A DNA stretch of 64,000 bases from Takakia lepidozioides (taxonomy: Eukaryota > Streptophyta > Takakiopsida > Takakiales > Takakiaceae), in assembly GCA_030704615.1 (NCBI GenBank), contig CM060734.1:55258042-55322041 (forward strand), read 5' to 3'. The notes under the pieces are model-generated. The model was given only the letters and a program-made list of their open reading frames with translations. It did no database searches and was not told the DNA's origin. A program made the position numbers and the translations under genes. Shown here one piece after another: positions 1 to 11,631 of this stretch (the first letter of the stretch is position 1; each line of letters opens with the position of its first letter).

Positions 1-3000
1 ATTGGTGGAGACATTGCCACCAATTTGACAGCTTCCTTTTGCCCCCAAGTCTAAGGGCATCGTAAACCTTCAAACAGCAGTCGTCCGAGAAAATGAGGGT
101 GGGGGCAAGGGAGAAAGAGATCTAACTGGAAAAAATGTGACCACGCACAAGGCATTTGAGAATACTTTCCCCTAGAACTATTATGTGCAGTAACTCCAAT
201 TTCACTCTCACTGCTAATGCAAGAGACACTTCAGACTCAATGATAGGTTCACCATCAGTGTAAGGAACCTAAGAAAAAGTTGGCCACAAAGACATGCAAT
301 AAAACTCCCAAAGGTGCTCTAATGAGAAATAAGCGTCACAAATTTTAGAACTAAACCCTAAAAAACGCACCCTTTGTTTCCAACGAAGCCATCAAGAGTT
401 TCAAGAATACAGCCTGCTTCACACACCAGAATCCCGCTAACCTGTTCAGCGAGTATCAGTTCAATGTTTGGCAGAAATGAAGTCATACGAAGGGCAAGAT
501 TTCATCACTATGTTGCAAGTACATCCCTGAACCCTCAGGATCCCTTCTTTAATTTTCTTCAAACATTTCAATGGTTCCTATTAGAAGGTATTGCTACTAT
601 GCATTTCTTCCAGAAGAGCTTCAATTGTTTCCCACCCTTCACTTGCACCCTAACATCATTCCCCTTAACTCTGCCCTCCCTATGTTCAATTTGTCTCATC
701 GTGGTTCCCTCCTTTTCTCCAGTTCGCCCCTTACCTCCCTAGATGAACCCCCTAAGGCATGCCTTTCAGTAATCTGAAGTATCTCTCTTCTGTACTCAGA
801 TAGGGAAGACATTACCACCTAGAAACACCTAAACAAGGTTGCACAGCTTCAAGTGAGTCACTTTGAGATGATGACATACCTCGTCAAAAGACATGATAGT
901 GTTCATCGCCCCAAGGTTCAAGATAACCTGCACTTTAAGGTCACATTCATCTGTAAGGAGCTGACTCCTGAAGTTAAAACCAGGTATATGTGGCCTTCTC
1001 AAAATTGAATACACTCGGTTTTCCATGCATTGAGACACTGGCTAGAATTTATGTAAATGAGGCCACCAAATCAACTAGAACCCTAACAACCATTTCTACA
1101 ACCACAAGAATGATCTGGACTGGGAGTGGTGCAGGTGAGTGACAAGGAAATCATTTAAATCAATCATTACCTCATCAAAAACTGGAACACTGCCACCAAC
1201 AAGGCCAGTATTACCACCCTGTGGTACAACTGCCAGGCACTTGGAATTACAATACTGGAGAATTTCTGATACCTGTCAACCCCAAACCAGGTGTGAAATT
1301 AAGTACAATAGAAATATATGAACATAGCCCTCGAAGTTAAAAGATATTCAAATAAGAGTAAACTGTGTCTTTAGCCTTGCTAAAAGACTTCAGATGAATC
1401 TGACTCACAGTTTCCTAGACCAGTTGTTGGATATTTGACCCTCATTACCCTGTGCTGTATGTAAACTGCTGCACATAAACTACATGCAGGATCTATGGCC
1501 CCTAGATAATGGCAGCCAAAACCTTAGGAACAATTTCATGCCTTACCACTCCTGTAGCATTTTCACGTTCATCTGCCTCCGAACCATTCTCAAACACACA
1601 CAAAGTGATTACTAACCACAGACCCTAACTCTTGTCATCCTCCCCTCGTTGCCCTACCGCCTGCTGGCCCCAGTTACAGTTTTACAATACCTGTTGGGTA
1701 TTTTGGGGGCGAAGAAGAAGCTGGCTGTGGCCTTGGTACTTTCCCATCCAATCAATGTTGGCCACTGCTAACTCATCTTTGTCCACTACTAACCCTTTAT
1801 CACCCACCATTTGGCGAAAACATGTTATATCTTTCTCTTCAAGCTTTGCAAACCGCACGTCCCTGACAACTTTCGCTGACCCTGGTAAACTTGCAAAATT
1901 TCTTTGTCCATGCTTCATTAACCTTTGAAGCCATGATACTACGTGCCTGTCCTCAAATCCCTGTAAGACTGGAAGGGAGCATACCGAGAGCCTCGGTATT
2001 CTTCTCTCCAGGGCATTCTCTGTGACAAGATTCAACATGCAAAGGGTAGAGATTGGATTACATGGCAGTGATGGATTGGTTGTGGCGTTTGTGAACAAAA
2101 TAATAGCTTCAGACACCTGTGAATCTATTTGTATAGATAAAAGAGATACAACATACAACCCTGAATATAATATGTAATCCCTGGATAGAATACAGGGCAA
2201 CCCTGACCTTTGAGTGAGGGGATGATTAAGTGATATCCCAACATACTTGAGGCCCAGAATGTTGCTATAGAAGAGTCTTGAAATTTCTCTATGGATTGTA
2301 TCTCTTGTTACTCCACTCAAATTCTATTCCAGGAGTCATGTCCCAGCCCATCAAAGCCTCAGTTGCTAGGCTGTGTTGAGACTTGACCTATAGAGAATCT
2401 ACTTGTAACCATCATGTTGTGGAGACAGTGAAGCCTGGCACCATTGACTCTGGCATGTAGCCCGGTTGGGTGACACTCATAATGTGTTGTCATAGCTCTC
2501 TAACCACATCCTGATGGCATTTTGTGGCTAGGTTATGTAGGATTCAAATACACATGTATGTCAAAAATTCATTATCACTCAACCTTGTATACACCAGTCT
2601 TGGGCAGATATAGAGTCATCAGGATATCAACAGTAGGATATCAACCCGGATATCAATGCATCCGGATCCGAAACGGCATTTTTTAGGATTCTATGTGAGA
2701 TGTACTCCTTCACTGATCCTGTGAGGGTTGCCTAGGAGACACCCGTGGGAACACGATCCCCATGCAGCACAGTTGGCCCTCCCCCGGCCAATCCTGGGCT
2801 GGAATCCCACAGGGTATAAACTCAGCCCACAATTTCCGTAGTGCTCATGCACAGCCACAACAATCTGCTAAGGGGGGGATTTGAGTGATTTGAGAGACAT
2901 TGTAGCAGAAAGAATGATGTTTTTCCCAGCATTGCACATAGATGTGGCACATGATGTGACAGCATTTGCGCTGCCACGGTAGGCCCGCAGGAACTCATAT

Positions 3001-3592
3001 AAAGAGAGAGACACAGACAGACAGAGGAGAGGGGACGGGGTCACCCGAATTTAATTGGAAAGGAAAAAAATCCATGAAGCATAGTCTGCAAGCATGCTTG
3101 CAGTATATTGAACGATTCAACCAGTTACATTCATGTCATTATTGCAGAAACACACTCAGAATGTGACAGATCCAACTATGTAAACAGGAATACTAACAAA
3201 GGCAATTCGAGCAAATCTAGTGTAACCAGCAATCTTAGATGTAATTTCAACGAAATTTGAAGTTATTTCCACAATGTAGGACCCTGTAACACCAAACATC
3301 TCGTCATCTGTGTCTTCATCACCTGCCAGTCTCCTATATCACAAGTATGTCTACTCGAAATTGACCTACATAAATTCAATTGAGCTTCCCCCAGCCGCCT
3401 ACTTCAGACACGGTCTATCTCTTTTTATATCTCTACATCTGCGTTCCATGTCAGTCTGGTGAGTTGCCTACCTCTAATAGTGTGGAGGCCGCCATCGCCT
3501 GCCCCTCTGTCATCATAAAATCCTCCAGAAATCCTGCGTGACACTAGCGCTGCCCTAATCCATCCAAACTTGCGTTCACTTGCGATCATCAT
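1..3592 (-). CDS. D2HGDH: D-2-hydroxyglutarate dehydrogenase, mitochondrial (partial, exons 1-6)
   Basis: FAD-linked enzyme that oxidises D-2-hydroxyglutarate to 2-oxoglutarate in mitochondria and passes electrons to ETF. Six exons join in phase: 3592-3472, 1968-1691, 1272-1171, 927-880, 441-371 and 67-1 (continues off the window). Exon 1 starts at ATG 3592 and is basic and Arg/Ser-rich ([12 protein letters not shown]), fitting a mitochondrial presequence. Exon 2 carries the family's N-terminal block (DITCFRQMV, then [11 protein letters not shown]). Exon 3 has the FAD-binding PCMH loop [18 protein letters not shown]. Exon 4 reads NTIMSFDE, exon 5 [14 protein letters not shown], exon 6 [17 protein letters not shown]. 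The order matches plant and animal D2HGDH, and each intron has GT..AG ends. No frame lesion is seen in the visible half. The C-terminal catalytic half lies outside the window. Confidence 0.93.
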
Positions 3593-5294
3593 TGAACCAG
3601 CCACAGATTCTGAAGCACGAGTCACAGTTTCTGGGATTGAGAATGCCTGAATATTCGATTTTCAAGCTGAAGAAAGAGGCGTGTAGGAAATTGAAATCTA
3701 TCAAAACCTCGGGAGACACAAACAAAAATTGATAAGCAAAAACTGGTCATAGAGCTCAAGAATGTCACTAGAATTAAAGAGGGAGGCTGAAGCACGCTCC
3801 CCACTGCGTTCCCGAATCTGTTCCCACGCTAATATCGCAGCGGTCAAATGCTGGGATTTCTGGGAACTGACAATTACGTATAGGGATCTCCAGTTGACGA
3901 GAGCACCCATCTGTATTGAAATCTGCTCCACAAATCTTCGTAAATGTTGAGCATCTGGATTCTGGGTAGACTCCCTGTCTGCTCCACTCTTGTGGGTTGC
4001 ATGAAAGGATGTGAAGGATGGAATGGTTGCAACCGGATTCCAGAGCTCAAATACACCATTTGTGAAGGCCCAGATCCTCCATTGTTTTCGCCCAAAAGCA
4101 CCTGGCAGCTGAATTGGGCCTTCTACGATGACAGCACCCGGCTACTGTCGAGGGGCCTTAGGCGAAGAAGCGTAGCAGAGTTGAGCAGAGAGTACAATGC
4201 AGTATTGAGCATGCGAGAGACAGAAGCTCGGTTTGAAGAAGCCGATGCCGGTGACTGTTGATTAGTGCAAATAGATGTTTGAATATTTGTACCTTCTGCC
4301 TCCGGATGGTCCAAGCCGCCACAAGCGGCTTGCATCGCTGCTTTCCTCTTCGTCTTTGCTCTCTCACAGGCACAGGGATGGCAGCGCTGCTCCCGAGCGG
4401 GAACGGAGAGACATACCGAAGGGCCTTGAATTTCCTTGTGATGAACGGACGGGGAAACTTCACATCCTACAACACGTCAGAGCTTTGGAGGTGAATTGGG
4501 TATCCAGCTTTCGCGAGTGATGGCCATGATAGCTCCCCAGTCTGCTTGGATAGCGGAGAAAGGTATAGACAGACATTCACATATTTGTCGTTTTTCTTTT
4601 GGATCTGAAAGTTGCTCTTACGACTCCACTTCATCCTCAACAGGAATGTAATCGACACCCTTCCTCCTTCTATGGGCTCTTCAGTATCTTTAGTACGAAT
4701 TTGGTTCCCTCATGCATTATGTACCTAGCCTCAAAAATACTCTCGAATTGAGGAGGTAGACACCAGGTTTTCCGGAGGTGAGAGCCCTACCAGGGCTCGC
4801 AAATAGCAGAAGGAAATGTTCCAACAGGTGCCAGCATTTGGAGTTCACTCCTCAAGTGGGAGGGGTGATTAGTGATTACCACAATTGTGACATGCATTGC
4901 TCTGGCCCCTGTGGAGATGTGCAGTGCAACAATTGCCAGTGCCACTGAGGGATGGATATGGGCAGAGTGAAAAATACACATTATCCATTTCCTAAGAGCA
5001 CTGGACCCTGCCAGTTGTGGAGTTTCTAGCCACCAGGGTATGGAAAACTCAGCCTGCAAGCGCTGGAGTCCTGTGCTCGGGAAGGCACCCGAGAGAAGGA
5101 ATGGAATGGAATGGTGCTTTATAGCGTCCGAAGGACGAAAGAAAGAAACTCAGTCTGTGGGAGGCCAAAAAGAAGATAGAGAGAGAGAGAGCGGGTGGGG
5201 TGAAATTACAGAACACGCATACTAGTATTCCTCCCAAAGACTCAGACGATTAGGAGCTGCTAAAGATCTATGTTTTTGTGGTGGCTACATGCAG
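3593..5294. other. Intergenic/unassigned stretch between D2HGDH and the PDF-PPR gene
   Basis: This divergent gap must hold the D2HGDH promoter and probably the promoter and first exon(s) of the rightward PDF-PPR gene. Several short frames exist on both strands (for example 4275-4520 +), but none shows a recognised domain. An OB-fold of the kind that precedes PDF motifs in OSB proteins was looked for and not recognised. A purine-rich run with GA repeats lies at about 5160-5205. Confidence 0.5.
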
Positions 5295-5823
5295 GCCACA
5301 CAATGAGCAGAGATCCGTTCTGGCAGGAGTTCTTCTCAGACCCTTCACAGTGGGACAACAGGTTTGATGAGGTGAGGTTAACTTTAAAGTTTGACAAGGA
5401 GGGCCTCAGACGGCACTGGGATCATGGTATTTTGTCCACTGGATTCTATGTATCTCTGGTCGCTTGCATTAATGAGATTTACTCTTTTTGTTGAAAAAGC
5501 AGCAAAAGTACACCATGTTTCTTACTATTGCTATCTATACTTTGTCAGAATAGGTTGTTAGTTGTTGTTGGAAGCTTGGTGCTTTGTTGGTTGGAGCTTG
5601 GGTATGGTTGCTACTGAGTTACCCAATGCTCAATTTGACAGAAGAGTCGAAGATCACCAGACTTCAGACATGAGAACACCAACAAGGGAGTTTGGATTGA
5701 GGGTTGGTGGAACTATGGTTGGGTGAGAACAAACCTATCTGCCATGATACGAGGTGGAGCAAAACCTGCTGATGGATGTACTGTCGATGTACACCATGTT
5801 GCTCCTGCCGGAGAATACAACAG
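5295..5823 (+). CDS. OSB-type PDF motif exons spliced in frame to the downstream PPR-DYW exon
   Basis: Two exons together spell a PDF motif, the roughly 50-residue single-strand-DNA-binding motif of plant organellar OSB proteins. Exon A (5295-5371, after acceptor ATGCAG) gives DPFWQEFFSDPSQWDNRFDE. A donor GTGAGG follows in phase 0. Exon B (from 5642, after TTGACAG) gives KSRRSPDFRHENTNKGVWI, then WWNYGWV. The joined motif has the expected order: aromatic FF, DPSQW, DNR, PDF, then W-I...WV. One of the usual paired tryptophans in QWW is missing. Exon B can end at donor AACAG|GTACTG (5823); its two spare bases plus one base after acceptor CATGCAG (6027) restore an Arg codon and enter the PPR frame exactly. 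Unspliced, exon B would stop at 5867-5869. Any earlier exon encoding a targeting peptide or OB-fold was not identified. The motif is clear; the splice to the PPR is inferred. Confidence 0.72.
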
Positions 5824-6027
5824 GTACTGTCTTAACGACGTTAATGGGCGCGCACTCAAACAAGTATAATTGGTACAGCATACTGTCAATGCAGGTGACT
5901 GCAGTGGTTTTGTAAGCCTTTAAATACCTAGCAAGGAATGAACATATCGGAGTTAAATGTACCTAGAAGCTCTGAGTTATCTTATATGAGTCTAAAGGTC
6001 TCTAGCTAAGAGTTATAAGTCATGCAG

Positions 6028-8053
6028 GATATCTCGATTGAGTCTGGTGCAGTCTTTTGAATCAGGCACCTCCACCATGACCAGTCCTTTGGAAAGAGGA
6101 CCAAGGGAGAGAGTCAATAGAAACTCTTCAAGCACATCTGGGGATTTGAGGACACTATGTAAGGCAGGACGACTGAAAGAAGCACTGCACGTTTTGAATC
6201 AACGAGGCATTGTGGCAGACTCCAACACTTACGTCCATCTCTTGCAGCAGTGCATCGACATGAAAGGCCTAGCAGAGGGAAAGCAGGTGCATGCACATAT
6301 TATCCAAAGTGGATTCATGCCAAACATCCTTTTGCTCAACACGCTTGTCAATATGTATGCCAAGTGCAGGAGCCTGGTGGATGCCCGCCAAGTTTTTGAC
6401 AAAATGCCTGAACGAGATATGGTTACATGGAATATAATGATAGCAGGATATGCCAAGCATAGGTGTGGGAGTGAGGCTTTGGAGATGTATGAGCAAATGA
6501 TACAGCATGGGGTGAAACCCAACAGGGTGACGTTCATTTGTGTCCTCAAAGCATGTGCCAGCCTGGTGGCCTTGGAAAAGGGCAGAGAAATCCACACTGA
6601 CGTGATCAAAGCTGGAATTGTGGCAGATGTCGTTCTGGAGACTGCCCTTGCTGACATGTATGCCAAATGTGGGGATATGAAGGATGCACATCAAGTGTTT
6701 GACAGTATGGCGGAACGAAATTTGGTCTCATGGAATGTGATGATAGCAGGATATTCTCAGCATGGGTGTTGTGGGGAGGCCCTCCAACTGTTCGAACAAA
6801 TGCAACAGGAAGGGTTGAAGCCGAATGTGGTCTCATGGAGTGCAATGATCACAGGATATTCTCAGCATGGGTGTGGTAGGGAGGGTTTGGTGATGTACCA
6901 GCAAATGATACGGGAAGGGGTGACACCCGACTCTGTCACTTTCATTTGCATGCTCAATGCATGTGCAAGGCTTGCAGCTCTGGAACGGGGTAAGGAGGTC
7001 CATGTTGACATCATGAAAGCTGGAATTAGCCCAGATATCATTCTGGAGACCTCTCTTGTCAACATGTATGCCAAATGTGGGAGCATGAAGGATGCCCGTC
7101 AAGTATTTGACAGTATGACTCAAAAGAATGTGGTCTCGTGGAGCGCTATGATTGCAGGATATGCTCAGCATGGATGTGGTGGGGAAGCCCTCCAAGTATT
7201 TGAACAAATGCAGCAGGAAGGACTGAAGCCGAACTGTATTACCTTTATAAGTGTTCTCTATGCATGTAGCCATTCAGGCCTAGTGGATGAAGGCCGTCAC
7301 TACTTCACATCCATGAGTAGGGATCATGACCTCACTCCTGCACTCCAGCATTTTGGCTGCATGGTGGATATTCTTGGTCGGGCAGGACGATTGGATGAGG
7401 CGGAGGACCTCATTATCAAAATGCCAATCAAACCAGGTGCTGTGGTATGGAAGGCCTTGCTTGGTGCTTGTAAAGTTCATCGCAATATGGAGGTAGCAGA
7501 GCGTGCGGCAAAATCCCTTCTCAAGTGGGATCCTCAGGACGCTGCAGCTTATGTGCTGCTATCAAACATCTATGCTGCTGCTGGCAGGTGGGACGATACA
7601 GCGAAGGTGAGAAGAATGATGCAGGACAGAGGTGTCAGAAAGGAGCCAGGGCGTAGCTGCATTGTGCTCGACAACCGGGTGCATACATTCATTGTAGAAG
7701 ACAAATTGCATCCACAAATAGAGGAGATCCATGCTGAGCTGAAGAGATTGTCCGCACGAATGAAGGAGGCTGGCTACGTGCCGGATACGCGCTTCGTGTT
7801 GCATGATGTGGAGGAGGAGCAAAAAAAAATTTCACTTTGCCAGCACAGTGAGAAGCTGGCCATTGCTTTTGGGCTCATCAGCACGCCCCCTGGTACACCT
7901 ATCCATGTCATGAAGAACCTTCGGGTGTGTGGTGACTGCCATACCGCCACCAAATTCATCTCAAAGATTGTTGGGCGAGCCATTGTTGTACGGGATGCGA
8001 ACCGCTTTCACCACTTTGAAGATGGGGTTTGTTCCTGTGGGGATTACTGGTGA
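6028..8053 (+). CDS. PLS-class pentatricopeptide repeat protein with E/E+ and DYW deaminase domains
   Basis: Nuclear-encoded organellar RNA-binding protein of the class that performs site-specific C-to-U editing. The exon starts after acceptor CATGCAG; an in-frame stop lies just upstream (5993-5995). If translated alone, the first ATG is 6077 (658 codons). About ten PPR units follow an N-terminal Ser/Thr linker (SGTSTMTSP), with typical P/L/S signatures such as [20 protein letters not shown] and GVKPNRVTF. The E region begins near [15 protein letters not shown]. The DYW domain occupies about the last 134 residues: HSEKLA zinc/catalytic site, CGDCH zinc ligands, and CSCGDYW at the C terminus, stop at 8051-8053. 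No frameshift or nonsense lesion is present, so this copy looks functional. The spliced product would carry the PDF motif at its N-terminal side. The nearest relatives visible are the broken copies at 43-55 kb on the opposite strand. Confidence 0.93.
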
Positions 8054-9977
8054 AACAATGAACCTCATTTCAAGCTTGGTATATCTGGCATTGCTTCACG
8101 AGCAGAACCCTCCTGGATGAAGTGTGCGTTAATGGATGGAGATGGGCTTTATCCATAACCTTGCTGAGTCTTCAGAAAGTTAGCCTGAAAGAACCGCAGT
8201 GGCAAACTCTAACTCTGATCCCCGTGTCTTCGAGTGGTGCCTTCCAGCTATTCTTCACCAACCATTGTTGTGAAGCTGGTAGTTATATATGTAGACCTGT
8301 TTGATAGATATGAGCCGCGACATGCCTGTGTAACCTACAAGTTAGGAAGCTGTTGATGATTAGAGTGTGCCATTAGGATTTCTAAAATGCTGTGAAGCTG
8401 TGATACAGGTTGGTTTCTTGCAGTTGCAATGGATTAAATAAAATAGCTGCAGACTCAAAAGTTATCCAGTTCACATTCAATAATCATGCTGGTTCAAAGT
8501 TTGAAAACTTTAGAATGAAATCCAGTGTCCATGAAAAACGTGTCCTTAGACTATGTGTAGCACTTCCTCCAAAACCCAAAACCGTGACACTCGGGATTCC
8601 ACGAGTGCAAGGTGAAGCCAAGAGTCTGATCGAAATCTTGTGTTTTGCAGAGCTCTAGTGGGTAGATTTTTGTTGTGTTGTGTTGTGTCGTCTCTTTGCT
8701 CAAATGGGCTCTGCTTTCAATATCTTCCGCACAGACAGGATTGCAGTTATGATTTCTCTCAGAATCTTCGCTGTCTTTGGCACCATGGCTGTTATGGAGT
8801 AATTTGAGCAGCTCATGTCTCCTCGGGTGCTGTTATTTTCCCAAAATTTCCCACCAAATACCCTCAATAACTAGAGATTTTAGTAGTATCTAGTATCTAC
8901 AAGGGCCACCTTTGATGGGAAAAAAAATTGCGGGGTCCTGCAGTGTAGGTTCTGCAGCTATGGTCAGGCACGTTTTCTTGCCGCGTCGTCTGCAGCTAAA
9001 GTACTACTAAGGGCACCTGCCCCTACTTTTTCACACACCTTTCACAGATCTGATCAGTCCGCGTCGTCTGGTGCGATGGTCGAGTGAGGGTCACGCACCT
9101 GGTCCTTCTTCTCCACATACCCTGTTTCTATACACATCGCAGATCTCTGTCCGATTTTAAGCAGGGGACTGGGAGTTTGTGATTGTTTTTTTAATTTCTG
9201 TGTGCTGCTTTGATGAAGGACTGGCAATCTTCTCTTTTTGCGGGTCCTGCTGTACGATAGGTGTCACAGGGTATCCAGTACAGCCAAAGCTTGAGATAAT
9301 GCTCCAATTTTTAGAAGGTGCTTCTAAAAACACATCGCGAGCTCCATCTACAAGCGGGACTTCACTGTAAGTATCATCCAAAACTTTTTCTCGAGCTAAC
9401 GTAGTCCACGAGCTCCATTTTACCAGACTATGTAAGTTACCCGACCATGTTTTCGAGCTAGCTGCTGTAGCCCTGTCACTACTTTCTGTATAGCAAGGTG
9501 ACATATCCGCAGCTGCTGCGGACTTCACTTGAAAGCTTCCAATACTTCGTGCTATACGCGGCTGTCTCCCAACTCTTTTAGGCGCCCTTGATCAACCATT
9601 GAAGCCTTTCAATGCACCTTGGCCCGTATCATTGATGTGGTACGGAACAGTACTCATAGGTTGTTCGTGAGAACTTCTATCTTGAAGTGTGACGCATAAA
9701 TGCCTGTATGCTAAGAGTCCTTCTTCCACACTTGTTTCTTTGGATGGAAGGTCCTTTATAGTGGGTTCGGATCAGCTAGGACCTGTCACGGTTTAAATTT
9801 TATAAGTCAGAGCAATCCCTTCTAGTGTAGATGTAGTTGTCGTCCATGTGAAGTACTGATTTTGCTAGATGGTAGCTAGAAGTTATCTTCCATTATGTTT
9901 CTTTTGATCGCTTGATGTAAGGCTGTAGTCATGTTTAAACGTTTAAACATGTGCTTGTGTTGCTCGTGTAATTTATT
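8054..9977. other. Downstream and intergenic region without a recognised gene
   Basis: The first few hundred bases are probably 3' UTR of the PPR gene. Short overlapping frames at 9157-9528 (both strands) were inspected; neither shows a known motif. The stretch just before 9978 could be unrecognised N-terminal sequence of the kinase relic that follows. Confidence 0.4.
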
Positions 9978-10773
9978 CAGCTACCACAACGTTTGGCAGG
10001 GCAATTCCATCAGCCGTCACGACACTGTGGGAACGAGTCTCTGTGAAAGAGGTTTCTTTATCAGATCAAGGGCAGATTGCACGGCAGTCTATTATGCAAC
10101 TTGAGCAGGAGATAGCTCTTCTAAGTCAATTCCATCATCAGAACATTGTCCAGTACTTGGGCACACAAAGGGAAGATGATAAACTCTACATCTTCGTGGA
10201 GTGAGCGAGGTCTCGATGACATCGCTGTACGAAAAATACGGGTTTTTTTATTTACAAATTCGGCCCTACACGCAGCAGATTCTTTCTGGTCTCAAATACC
10301 TTCACGACCGAGAAATTATGCACAGGGATATAAAGTGAGCGAACATCCTGGTTGAAGGCAATGGGAAAATTAAGCTTGCTGATTTTGGGACGGCTAAAGA
10401 ATTAAGCAAGCTGGATGAGATCAAGTCCTGCAAAAAAAGTGCATACTGGATGGCCCCCGAAGTGATTGATCCCAGTAAGACCTATTGGCTTCCAGCTGAT
10501 GTATGGAGTCTTGGTTGCACAGTTCTGGAGATGGCGACTGGCCACCTTCCCTTTGGAGATCTGGAGTGGCATCGAGTCTTGTGGAAAGTTGGACATGGGG
10601 AAGTACCGCCAATTCCTGAGACATTGCAGGAGGATTTGAGAGACTTCATCAAGCGATGTTTGGAAGTGAATCCCATGAATCGCCCTACGGTTGACCAGCT
10701 CCTTACCCACCCCTTCGTATCCATGAATTTGGAAGAACCCGGTCCAGACACACTTGAGCCGGCGCAGCTTTGA
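9978..10773 (+). pseudogene. MEKK/MAPKKK-like protein kinase domain, frameshifted, with an in-frame stop
   Basis: Reads as an almost continuous plant MEKK1-type kinase domain without introns. The beta-3 lysine lies in VSVKEVSLSDQG and the helix-C glutamate in QLEQEIALLSQF. HHQNIVQYLGT and KLYIFVE follow. The frame then stops at 10202-10204; the rest continues in another frame: SLYEKYGFFYLQIRPYTQQI, GLKYLHD, the catalytic HRD (IMHRDIK), DFG (KLADFGTAKEL), WMAPEVI and DVWSLGCTVLEM, ending at 10771-10773. Directly after HRDIK the codon expected to be Cys is TGA (10336-10338). The Gly of the usual SCKGT/S segment reads Lys. The glycine-rich loop is degenerate (TTFGRA). One frameshift plus one nonsense codon mark a pseudogene. 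The uninterrupted domain suggests a processed copy, but no poly(A) tract or target-site duplication was found. Confidence 0.82.
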
Positions 10774-11631
10774 GATGAAGACGTGGGCACAAGTTGGTTC
10801 TAGGTTGGTTCTCTTACAGAGACGGCTTCTTTCTAGACTCTACTAGTGTAAGTTTACCGTGCCGAAGCTCGTTTCAGCAGAGGCACTGTGGCTTGCTAAG
10901 GTTTGCTGAGACTAACACTGGATAGATGGGCATTGGGCAAACCGAAGTTCCTTACCATAAATAACCTTCAATACACTCCGACCAGGATAAGATCTTGGTG
11001 GGCGCGTTTGACGATGCTGGCGAATTGTTCTGTCTGGCGTTTGTCAACACTGGTCGACTTTCTCCTGGCAGAGTTTCTGTAATTCTTGGTAATTACCAAC
11101 AACAGAACTTCCATGTTGAGCTCGTTCGATTGGAGAAGTCGCTGGTGGGCTGTGTCGAGGCAAATTGTTGCGAGCACTAGTGGATAGAAATTTAGGAAGA
11201 TTCCAAATTTATGTTCATACTTGTAGCAGTTGTTCTCAGATGTATGACCTGCACAAAACGAACTCGTCCGATTATGGTGCCAGTGCAAGCAATTTGCAGA
11301 ATCTCGTGAGCCGGACTAGGTGGTGCGCGACTTGCTCCCGAAGTCTGGTCCACTTATATGTGTACAACTGATCATAGTTCTCGTGTGAATACATCTGAGC
11401 AGCAGTGTCGAATGTCAGAGCTCATCAAAATCTCCTTAGGGCCAGGTTACAAACTTTACAACTATAGCGCAATTTTGTATGTACACACAGATTTAAGCTC
11501 TTCAACCACTTGAGAAATGAAATGTCTCGGACCTTCTCTGTAACCGCCTTCATTGCCTCAAGCCTGCTGCATTGTGGTTAGTCTCATTTGTAACCAGTTT
11601 GTGCACAAACTGAATCAGGTGATTTTCGAGC
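10774..11631. other. Intergenic stretch
   Basis: Nothing recognised. The right part is likely the 3' UTR of the leftward phytocyanin gene. Short frames on both strands have no family signature. Confidence 0.4.

Noticed and set aside
3701-4520. Several overlapping short frames upstream of the PDF exons as an OB-fold exon of an OSB protein
   Set aside because: No beta-barrel SSB signature could be recognised in any frame.
9157-9528. Overlapping frames of 123 and 63 codons on opposite strands
   Set aside because: No family signature on either strand; could be decayed kinase 5' sequence but not demonstrable.
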